Below are positions 38,249 through 46,351 of a stretch of DNA of 64,000 nucleotides, in pieces. This DNA comes from Paenibacillus sp. DMB5 (lineage in GTDB: Bacteria; Bacillota; Bacilli; Paenibacillales; Paenibacillaceae), in NCBI RefSeq assembly GCF_001517085.1, contig NZ_LRAC01000124.1, positions 62,001 through 126,000 on the forward strand, given 5' to 3'. How positions within the stretch are numbered: the first letter of the stretch is position 1; each line of letters starts with the position of its first letter. Position numbers and translations under genes: made by a program. Under the pieces are notes generated by a model. It worked only from the letters and a program-made list of their open reading frames with translations. It made no database searches and was not told the DNA's origin.

Positions 38249-41200
38249 TTATTGATTTAATACATCCAGCAGCAGCGAGATGATTTGCGCACTCTCTGCA
38301 CGGTTCACCGTTTCATGCGGTGCGAATAAATGGTTGCCGCGTCCGTTAATTAATCCGAGCTCCTGTGCAGCAGCGACTGCATCTGCAGCCCAGCTGCTGA
38401 TGTGATCCGCATCCTTAAAGCTGCTCAACCGGTTGGCGGCAGCATTCTGTCCTGTATGAAACAGATATGCTTTATAAATCATGGACGCCATTTCTTCACG
38501 ACTTATGGTGTCCTCCGGTGCAAAGGTATCTTTGCTTCTACCGGTTATAATTCCCTTCTCGTAGGCGGCGGCAATGGAAGATGCGTACCATTTTGCTGGG
38601 TCTACATCCTTAAAAATTGCTGAGCCGGATGCTTTAATGCCCAAGGCCCGGGTAATCAGGGCAGCAAATTCTGCACGGCTTACGTTTTGCTTTGGTGCGA
38701 ACGCTGTTTCACTGACACCCGAGACCATTTGTCTGGCCGCCATCTTTTTAATTACATCATGAGCCCAATAAGATACATTCACATCTTCGAACGTTTTGTC
38801 GTAGGTAAGAACAGCAAATGTACTGAAATGACTCACCTTTGCTGTCCATTTACCGTCCGAACGGTTTCCTCCCATGTATTCCAGGCTGCCGTCATCAGCG
38901 ATGTAGTAGATTCCAGTCAGGTCCTTGGGGGAATTTTCATTGGCACTCAGTCTGATTGTGACAGGCTGGGAGAACTTCTCCAGCTCAAGCACTGTTCCAT
39001 CAGCCTTCACGATAGATAATTTGAAGTCATAAACTCCTCCGGCTGCGGAGATGTCCGCATGATTCTTGCTTCCGGCTTGTGTGAGCAGCTTTGTGCTTTG
39101 TTCGGCGGATAATGCCCCGATTTCGAAAGAGATCTGCGACTGTTCTAACCCGCTACCTGTAACCAGCGCCTGCAATTCCTTTAAAACTTCTGCAGGAACT
39201 TCAATTTCCACATCTGCATTCTTAACCTTCAAGGCATTCTTCCCGTCATTTGCCGCCAGCTTCACCGGAAACAATACCTGCTGCTCACCTTTGGCCAGTT
39301 CGAAAGTCAAGCTATTTTGACTTCTCTGACTGCTCTGGCTATCCGGCGTGCTTCCCGGGATTACAGGATTACCTGGCGGACTGGTTGGAACGGGAGGAGT
39401 TGGTTCGGTCGGATCTGTTGGGTCAACCCCGTTCTGCACCTTAACCGGTACATTGAAATCATCGACGTTAATATGTCCGAAACCGCCGGTAGATTGGTCA
39501 ACTACCTTAATGTACAGTTCCTCGCCGATATACGCTGATGCATCCCAGATCTTCCGCTGGTATTCCTCATAATTCGTTGCTGTCTCCTTGAACAGCTCCT
39601 TGCCGTCCGATGCCCGGACCAGTGCAACGTAAAGCTTGTCGATATCACGTCCGCCGCTGACCAGGAAGTTGAGCTTGCCGTTGTCGCCAAGGACGAAATT
39701 CTGTGATCGCAGCGTCCCCGTCAAGCTGTCACCGCCGGCTGCCTCGTTGAAGCCCCATAAATGATAGCCGCCCGGAATTTTATGCGAAGGATTAAAGTAG
39801 ATCGTGTCCCAGAAGAACTTGGCATCGGTCACATGGACATCCTGGAAGGCATCTCCTTCAGTAATCCAGCCTGTTAAATCTCCTGTAGCAAAATCATGGT
39901 TAGGCAGATCCGTAATATCGGTATATACTGAATTATCCCAGTTATCTGGCACATCGACCGGAGCAGCCGGTTCACCGGTCAAGGCATTCATATTCCATAC
40001 TTCCATGGACTTGACTGTAATATCGTTGTCGGCCCAGACCTTGAGGCCCAAGGAGTCGTATCGGCCTACATAGACGCGGGTTGTCAGCTTTTTCTTGTAA
40101 TTGGCAAAGGCTTCAACAACTGAGCGATCGAGGAAGATATGCAGCTTTAGATTCTCTCCGTCAAGATCTACGTATCCGCCCTGAATACCATCCACGCGGA
40201 CATCGGGGTCAATACTGCTCTTGGTCCGGTCCACATTGAATGTCTGATCGGTCTTATCGTAGTAAATCAGCGTTTCCTCCTGGCCGTTATCGGAGCGCCT
40301 TACTTTAAGGCCGAATTTCTGGGCTTCGCCCGGATCGATCTCCATCACGATCTCAAGCATGTCGCCTTTGACACTCTGGATCAATTGATTGGCAGCAGCC
40401 AAATTTTTGTCCGAGAAATCAACAACCTTATCTCCTCGCAGACTCTGCAATTCCTCAATGGGCTCAATGCGCAATTCATCATGCTCATCCAGGCTCAGGG
40501 AAACCGGCAGTGCCAGATTATGAGCCCATCCAGCCTGATATTCAGCCTGCGGCGTTCTCACATTTTGCACCATGGAGTATACAACCGTTCTTCCGTCAGG
40601 AGTAACCATCCCGCTCTCTGCGGTCAAATAACCATCCCCCACATCCATTTTGGAGGGAGCGTCCTGATCAGGTATAAACTTGAAGTTATCTCTATCCCAA
40701 GTCCCAATCCAGTAAAAGACTTCAACATCCCGTTGCACATCATTCGCCGGCGGAACCTGCTCCGGTTTCTCATGCGGATTGATCATGAAAATATACTTCT
40801 GTTTGCCCGTGCTATCCTTACCTACCGGGAGCAGCACCGGCAGTTCCCATACTGTGCCAAGCTCCGGATACTGGCTTCTGTCACTGACGTAAAGCGGCCC
40901 TTTATACTCCCAGTTGTACATATCATCGGACACGTACACCAAAGCTGTACCGCTGCTGAAGTCTTGAAGACCGGAGGTCACCAGCTGATACCACTTATCC
41001 GTCTCTTGGTCATACCATACAAAAGGATCACGGAACTCATTATGGATACCATTACCGTTCTGCTCCGTTACTGGCTCAGGATATTTCACCCACTCTTCCA
41101 AATTAGGGTCCGACAGATCAGCTGGAGTCGCCAGGCCCGTTCTTTGATTTGGTGACAAAGAATCATTTCCGGCCGTATAGAACAGGACGGGATTGCCGTC

Positions 41201-43957
41201 ACGGTCATACGCTGCGCTGCCTGACCAAGCACCGTCCGGATCAAGAGTTCCCGCATCAGGGGCAAGCGCAGGCCTCACATTTTCCCAGTGCACCATATCG
41301 TCACTCACCCAATGTCCCCAGTGGATTTGATGCCAGAACGGACCTTGCGGGTTATGCTGATAGAATAAATGATATTTTCCGTTATAATAGATTGGTGCAT
41401 GCGCTTCATTCATCCAGTTTTGCGGAGGCATCGCATGGTACTGCGGACGGTGCTGATCACCGTCAAACACGCTTGGATCCTCGTCAATATCACCATTTGG
41501 AATTTCCGGAACCGCGCCGCCGTGAAGCGCCTTCACATTCTCATACTCAGCAAGAATTTCTTGACCCGTGAGAGCTTTGTTCTGCAGCTTCAATTCATCA
41601 ATAAGTCCGCTGAACATGTTGTAAGAGAACAGGCCCGCGAACTCTGTTGGCTTATTATTTTTGCCGATCATCAGGCTTGCTGTGGATGATGTAATCGGAA
41701 CATTGATGGGGGTTGCCTGGGAGGCAACCTGCTCTCCATTGAGGTACAGCTTAATTTCTCCGGTTCCCTTATCGAAAGTGGCGGCAATATAGTTCCACTT
41801 GTATTTCTCAAGCGGATGATTGTTAACCCAAACCTGAATCCATTGTCCGCCGATTCCGGCCTGAAACGACCATGTGCCATGCCGGTACATGCCAAGCGCG
41901 AAGCCTTCCGCCTTGTCCTGATTGGACTGATTCACAATGGCCGACAGCTTGTTCCCGTCTCCCCATTCGTAGCTGCGCGGAGCCACCCAGGCTTCAATCG
42001 TCAGCGCGTCGCTTACGGGGATGGTTGCCTCCGAGTTAACCTCAATATCATTCGAATAACCGTCAAACAGGAGGGCACCGCCCTTTACTCCGCGCGGAGT
42101 CCATCTCGGATCTTTGGAATCCATATATCTGGCGCTATTAAACACGTAGTTTACATCATGCTCAAGATTACTCACTTGCTCAAGCGCCTTTTTGCCCGTG
42201 CCTTCATCGAAATTCATATAAAAGATGTTGCCCTTATTGTTAGCCTGAAAAGCATCGACGGAGATTCGGGACTGCTCCGACTGATCGACTACCTTGATAT
42301 AAAGCCTCTTATTGTAATATTCGTATACATTCCAGACAATCTTCTCATTTGTGCTGACATTGCCGGTTTGCTTAAGCAATTCATTTGTGCTTGCATCATA
42401 TAGTGCGACATAGGCATCTGCAGGCTGAACAATATCCACAATGGAAAAGCTAATCGTCCCGTTCCCCTGAAGGGTAAAGGCACTGGAAGTAATGGAGCCT
42501 TCTCCTTCCACGGCAGATGTGGCATAAAAGTTCCCCTCCATACCAGAAGCTGCTTGACCGGTCACCTGAAAGGCATCTCCAGCGGCCGTCCAGCCCTCAA
42601 GGGTGCCCGTCTCAAAACCGCGGTTTGCGATTTCGGTTGGAATGATGTTCTCAGCCATAATCCCCTCGTCGGGAACCTGTTCATTGAAGGTGTGGAAGGC
42701 ATCCGCAAACATCACCCCCCAATCCGAGAAAGCATGATCGACGATCTCGATATACAGTCTTTTGCCGATATATTTGGACAGGTCGGCTTTGTATTCTTGC
42801 ATATTGGCCAGCCTCATGCCCTGCCCCGGGTCCGGGAAGCCCGAATCGTTAAACGCACTGTTGCCGTATCGGGCAATCAGGTTTCCCGTATCCGCATCAC
42901 TGAGGCTAATGTAGGCCTGGTCCGTATGCTTGCCACCGCCTAATCTGAAAGTGATCCAGCCTGTTCCGCCTAGCTCAAAAGTGCTGGAGCGAAGCACTCC
43001 CGTTGCAGCTTCATTGTATTTCCAGCCGTTTAGATGATAAGTGCCCTCCTGGTTATACGGAATTTGTTCTGCCCACCAGACAGTTTCGTCAGATACGCTG
43101 TCAGGCCCAAATGCCTCACCTTCAACAACGGTCCACCCGGTCAAATCACCCGTTTCAAAGCCCGGATTCATGATTTGGTAGCGCTGGAAATCCGGCTTAA
43201 TATCCACGGCAACGGTGCCTTCGCTCGGCTCTGATTGATGATACATAAAGAAGGCATCTGCAAAAATCAAACCCCAGTCCGAGGTTGCATGATCTACAAT
43301 CTCAACATACAGCTTCTTGCCCAAATATCCGGAAAGATCGGCCTTATACTGCTCCATATTCGCAAGCCGCATGCCCTGAGCGGGATTCGGGAAGCCGACG
43401 TCTGCAAATTTGCTGTTGCCGTATCTGGCGATCACTTGACCTGTATCTGCTTCTACGATGTTCACATATACCTTGTCAGCATTTTTGGCACCGCCGAGCT
43501 TAAAGCTAATCCAGCCGCTGCCGCCCAGCTCGAAGCTGCTGGAACGCAGCACGCCTGTAGCAGCCTCGTCATATTTCCAGCCGTTTAAATGATAAGTACC
43601 CTCCTGGTTATACGGGATTTGTTCCGCCCACCAGGTGGACTCCCCGGATACACTGTCCGGGCCAAACGCGTTACCTTTGGTAACAGTCCATCCCGTCAAG
43701 TCTCCGGTTTCAAAGCCCGGATTCACAATTTCATAGACCGCAGCCGCAACGGACGGGCTCCCGTCCGGCGGGGGTACCTGATAGACTGCATTAGTAACGG
43801 ACATTTCCTGACCCGGGCTTGATGCAGCAGCCTCCCCGCCTTCCTTCTCAACCCCTGCTGCGGCAGTGTCCTGAATTCCCGGGACAGCCAGCTGAAGAAG
43901 CATGACCCCTGCTACCATTTTGGAGATCCATGATGTGTTTCTGCTATTTTTCCTCAT
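38249..43957 (-). CDS. Secreted, cell-wall-anchored multidomain GH32 protein with LamG, CBM-like and SLH domains
   Basis: 1,902 residues. Order: signal peptide (1-34); three binding-type beta-sandwich modules (about 75-240, 262-425, 444-575), the first two near-duplicates, each opening with an NPGFETG-type motif; LamG domain (about 576-812); GH32 propeller (about 838-1180) and its C-terminal sandwich (to about 1335); a fourth similar module (about 1365-1520); Pro/Thr linker; a beta-rich region; three SLH domains (about 1715-1902). In GH32 the nucleophile motif reads WMNEAHAP (Glu851 for Asp), while RDP (Asp977) and WELP (Glu1038) keep the other two acids. It probably acts on polymeric fructan at the surface. 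The ATG at 43957 follows AAGGAGG. The cytoplasmic paralog is upstream. Confidence 0.9.
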   Translation of the reverse strand: MRKNSRNTSWISKMVAGVMLLQLAVPGIQDTAAAGVEKEGGEAAASSPGQEMSVTNAVYQVPPPDGSPSVAAAVYEIVNPGFETGDLTGWTVTKGNAFGPDSVSGESTWWAEQIPYNQEGTYHLNGWKYDEAATGVLRSSSFELGGSGWISFKLGGAKNADKVYVNIVEADTGQVIARYGNSKFADVGFPNPAQGMRLANMEQYKADLSGYLGKKLYVEIVDHATSDWGLIFADAFFMYHQSEPSEGTVAVDIKPDFQRYQIMNPGFETGDLTGWTVVEGEAFGPDSVSDETVWWAEQIPYNQEGTYHLNGWKYNEAATGVLRSSTFELGGTGWITFRLGGGKHTDQAYISLSDADTGNLIARYGNSAFNDSGFPDPGQGMRLANMQEYKADLSKYIGKRLYIEIVDHAFSDWGVMFADAFHTFNEQVPDEGIMAENIIPTEIANRGFETGTLEGWTAAGDAFQVTGQAASGMEGNFYATSAVEGEGSITSSAFTLQGNGTISFSIVDIVQPADAYVALYDASTNELLKQTGNVSTNEKIVWNVYEYYNKRLYIKVVDQSEQSRISVDAFQANNKGNIFYMNFDEGTGKKALEQVSNLEHDVNYVFNSARYMDSKDPRWTPRGVKGGALLFDGYSNDIEVNSEATIPVSDALTIEAWVAPRSYEWGDGNKLSAIVNQSNQDKAEGFALGMYRHGTWSFQAGIGGQWIQVWVNNHPLEKYKWNYIAATFDKGTGEIKLYLNGEQVASQATPINVPITSSTASLMIGKNNKPTEFAGLFSYNMFSGLIDELKLQNKALTGQEILAEYENVKALHGGAVPEIPNGDIDEDPSVFDGDQHRPQYHAMPPQNWMNEAHAPIYYNGKYHLFYQHNPQGPFWHQIHWGHWVSDDMVHWENVRPALAPDAGTLDPDGAWSGSAAYDRDGNPVLFYTAGNDSLSPNQRTGLATPADLSDPNLEEWVKYPEPVTEQNGNGIHNEFRDPFVWYDQETDKWYQLVTSGLQDFSSGTALVYVSDDMYNWEYKGPLYVSDRSQYPELGTVWELPVLLPVGKDSTGKQKYIFMINPHEKPEQVPPANDVQRDVEVFYWIGTWDRDNFKFIPDQDAPSKMDVGDGYLTAESGMVTPDGRTVVYSMVQNVRTPQAEYQAGWAHNLALPVSLSLDEHDELRIEPIEELQSLRGDKVVDFSDKNLAAANQLIQSVKGDMLEIVMEIDPGEAQKFGLKVRRSDNGQEETLIYYDKTDQTFNVDRTKSSIDPDVRVDGIQGGYVDLDGENLKLHIFLDRSVVEAFANYKKKLTTRVYVGRYDSLGLKVWADNDITVKSMEVWNMNALTGEPAAPVDVPDNWDNSVYTDITDLPNHDFATGDLTGWITEGDAFQDVHVTDAKFFWDTIYFNPSHKIPGGYHLWGFNEAAGGDSLTGTLRSQNFVLGDNGKLNFLVSGGRDIDKLYVALVRASDGKELFKETATNYEEYQRKIWDASAYIGEELYIKVVDQSTGGFGHINVDDFNVPVKVQNGVDPTDPTEPTPPVPTSPPGNPVIPGSTPDSQSSQRSQNSLTFELAKGEQQVLFPVKLAANDGKNALKVKNADVEIEVPAEVLKELQALVTGSGLEQSQISFEIGALSAEQSTKLLTQAGSKNHADISAAGGVYDFKLSIVKADGTVLELEKFSQPVTIRLSANENSPKDLTGIYYIADDGSLEYMGGNRSDGKWTAKVSHFSTFAVLTYDKTFEDVNVSYWAHDVIKKMAARQMVSGVSETAFAPKQNVSRAEFAALITRALGIKASGSAIFKDVDPAKWYASSIAAAYEKGIITGRSKDTFAPEDTISREEMASMIYKAYLFHTGQNAAANRLSSFKDADHISSWAADAVAAAQELGLINGRGNHLFAPHETVNRAESAQIISLLLDVLNQ

Positions 43958-43994
43958 GAACAAGCCTCCTTCATTATTATTCCGTTCCGATTTA

Positions 43995-44008
43995 ATGAAG
44001 CGCTTACA
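43995..44008 (-). promoter_or_regulatory. cre-like site before the SLH-GH32 gene
   Basis: Minus strand TGTAAGCGCTTCAT has the strong cre core TGTAAGCGCTT but deviates at the last three positions. It lies 38 bases upstream of the start. Confidence 0.4.
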
Positions 44009-44050
44009 ATGAGCCATTTACTTGCATGCGGCATTCTGGAACCCGGCAGG

Positions 44051-44071
44051 AAAGGAGCGCCTGGGCGCTCC
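44051..44071 (-). terminator. Weak terminator between the two GH32 paralog genes
   Basis: GGAGCGCC and GGCGCTCC form an 8-bp stem (44054-44071) followed on the minus strand by only TTT. It comes 3 bases after the cytoplasmic GH32 stop, so it may attenuate read-through into the SLH gene. Confidence 0.5.
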
Positions 44072-44074
44072 GCG

Positions 44075-46351
44075 TTACCATATTGACTTCATCTCCCAAA
44101 TGTCCATAGACTTCACCAACGCTTCCCCATCTCCCCAGAGTTCAAGGCCCAAGGCATCCTTACGGCCCGGGTATACCCGGGTTGTCAGGCTCTTAAGTCC
44201 GTTGGCATAGGCTTCGACCATGGAGCGGTCCAGATAGAGATGCAGCTTCAGATTCTCGCCGCACAGCTCCAGCTTGCCGCCCTGAATCCCGCTGCATTTT
44301 TCTTCCGAATGCTGCGATGTTTTCGTCCGGTCGGCCAAAAGCATGGATTCCTTCCAGTCATAATACAGCAGCGTTTCTTCCTCTCCATCCGGTGTACACC
44401 GGACCTTGATTCCAAGCTGTGCAGCACTGCCCCGCTCCATTTCCAGCTGAATCTCCAGCATATCGCCTTGAATAGCCTTAAGCTGTTCATTTGCTTCTAT
44501 TAATGACTTGTCATGAAGCGATAATCGCTTCTCGCCCCGCAGTGACCGCAGCTCCTGAATCGGCTCGATTCCAAGCCGGCCATCTTCCCTTAAATACACG
44601 CTTACAGGCAAACCGCCGTTATGAGCCCAGCCTGACTGATATTCCAGCACGGATGTACGGTCACCCTGCGCGATCGTAAAGACGATATTTCTGCCTGTCA
44701 CAGGATCGACCATTCCGCTTGGGCCGGTAAAATGGAAATCACCGACATCCATCAATTGCGGCTCCTCCTGATCCGGGAGGAATGACAGGCTGTGCTTATC
44801 CAGCTGCCCGATCCAATAGAACACTTCGACATCGGCGCCGGCTCCCACAGGGCTGACCAGCAAGAGATGCTTACTTACACCTTGCTTGTCACTACCCAGA
44901 GGAAGAAATACAGGGAGCTCCCAGATCGGTCCAAGATAAGGGAACTTCTGAATGTCCGCTTCAAAGAACGAACCTTTGTAAGTCCAATTCAGCATGTCCT
45001 TTGACGTAAATGCGAGCGCTGCTCCGGCTCCGCCTTCCGTCCCCGATCCGACCAGGGCATACCAGCCATCCTCATCCTTCCACACGAACGGGTCCCGGAA
45101 ATCGCCGAAGGCCCCCATTCCCTGCTGCTGTACAATAAGCGGCTCCGGATGTTTGATCCACCTCACCAGATCAGGGTCCTTATCTTCGGAATAAGTGCTT
45201 CTGGCCAGCGCCACGCTCTGATTCGGTGAAGCACTGTCATTGCCGGCTGTAAAGAACAGGACAGGCAAGCCGTCGGCATCATAAGTGGCGCTTCCTGACC
45301 AGATACCGTCGGGTGCGAGCTGATCCTTCTCAGGTGCCAGGGCTATAGGAAGATCGCGCCAATGCACCAGATCTTCACTTACCCAATGCCCCCAATGAAT
45401 ATGGTGGAAGTAAGGCCCTTGCGGATTATGCTGATAGAACAGATGATATTGCCCGTCAAAATAGATTGGTGCATGAGGCTCGTTCATCCAGTGGGCCGGC
45501 GGGCTGACATGATATTGCGGTCTGTGCCGGTCCGCAAGCAGGGGTGTACGATCCAGCCTGATGTCGTCATATTCCACTTGCGGCCGGACGCCTCCATGTA
45601 AAGCGAGCACCGCCTGATAAGAAGCAGCCACTTCCTCGCTGCTCAGGGCACGGCTATAAATTTTCAGCTCATCCATAAGTCCGCTGAACATGTGCAGGCT
45701 GAATACCTCTGCTAGCTTGCTGCTGTGATTGTTCCTGCCGATGAGCAGATCTGTATCCGCCGCTTGCGCCAGCCGGGAACCGGCAGGCGCGGCTGCAGAA
45801 GCAATTTCGCTGCCGTTCAAATACAGTTTAAGCTTACCTTTATCCCCATTGAATACGGCATTTACGTAAGACCACTCATTCTTGGGCAGCTCATAGCCGT
45901 CCGGCGACCAGATTTCGATCCATTCCCCTCCCTCCAGCCCGATTTGGAAGGACCAGGAGCCGTGACGGAACATGCCAAGCAGATAACCCTGCTTAGCATC
46001 CTTATTGTGCCGGTTCACAATGGCGGCCAGCTTGCCCTCGTGCCCCCACTCATAGGTTCGCGGGGCAACCCATGCCCCGATACTGAGAGCCGGCAGAAAT
46101 TCCGGCTCCCCATTACGCTCTTCCTCATGTGCAGAATGGGCAATATAGGTCGAGTAACCATCAAAGAGGAGACTGCTTCCTGCCACCCCCTGCCTCCATG
46201 GCGGAGTACAAGGGGTCGTAAACTCCGCATTATTAAACACGTAATGGACATCATTCACCGTCTTAGTGACGCTCTCCATAGTACTAGCTCCAGTTCCTTC
46301 ATCAAAAGCCCAATGCATCGTTAATCCGCGGTCTCCCGCTGAGCTGCTCAT
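44075..46351 (-). CDS. Cytoplasmic LamG-GH32 protein, paralog of the SLH enzyme core
   Basis: 758 residues without a signal peptide. A LamG/concanavalin-like domain (about 10-245) is followed by a GH32 propeller (about 275-600) and its C-terminal sandwich. It aligns closely with the LamG-GH32 core of the secreted protein downstream, in both sequence and domain order. Here too the nucleophile motif is WMNEPHAP (Glu291), while RDP (Asp420) and WELP (Glu478) are conserved. Its ATGA overlaps the stop of the kinase-GH32 fusion by 4 bases. It presumably processes imported fructo-oligosaccharides, or binds them if inactive. A LamG domain on a cytosolic protein is unusual. Confidence 0.9.
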   Translation of the reverse strand: MSSSAGDRGLTMHWAFDEGTGASTMESVTKTVNDVHYVFNNAEFTTPCTPPWRQGVAGSSLLFDGYSTYIAHSAHEEERNGEPEFLPALSIGAWVAPRTYEWGHEGKLAAIVNRHNKDAKQGYLLGMFRHGSWSFQIGLEGGEWIEIWSPDGYELPKNEWSYVNAVFNGDKGKLKLYLNGSEIASAAAPAGSRLAQAADTDLLIGRNNHSSKLAEVFSLHMFSGLMDELKIYSRALSSEEVAASYQAVLALHGGVRPQVEYDDIRLDRTPLLADRHRPQYHVSPPAHWMNEPHAPIYFDGQYHLFYQHNPQGPYFHHIHWGHWVSEDLVHWRDLPIALAPEKDQLAPDGIWSGSATYDADGLPVLFFTAGNDSASPNQSVALARSTYSEDKDPDLVRWIKHPEPLIVQQQGMGAFGDFRDPFVWKDEDGWYALVGSGTEGGAGAALAFTSKDMLNWTYKGSFFEADIQKFPYLGPIWELPVFLPLGSDKQGVSKHLLLVSPVGAGADVEVFYWIGQLDKHSLSFLPDQEEPQLMDVGDFHFTGPSGMVDPVTGRNIVFTIAQGDRTSVLEYQSGWAHNGGLPVSVYLREDGRLGIEPIQELRSLRGEKRLSLHDKSLIEANEQLKAIQGDMLEIQLEMERGSAAQLGIKVRCTPDGEEETLLYYDWKESMLLADRTKTSQHSEEKCSGIQGGKLELCGENLKLHLYLDRSMVEAYANGLKSLTTRVYPGRKDALGLELWGDGEALVKSMDIWEMKSIW

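Noticed and set aside
38249..46351. Calling the two Glu-substituted GH32 proteins inactive
   Set aside because: The other two catalytic acids and the overall fold are kept in both, and both proteins share the same change. That points to a distinct subgroup, and sequence alone cannot show inactivity.
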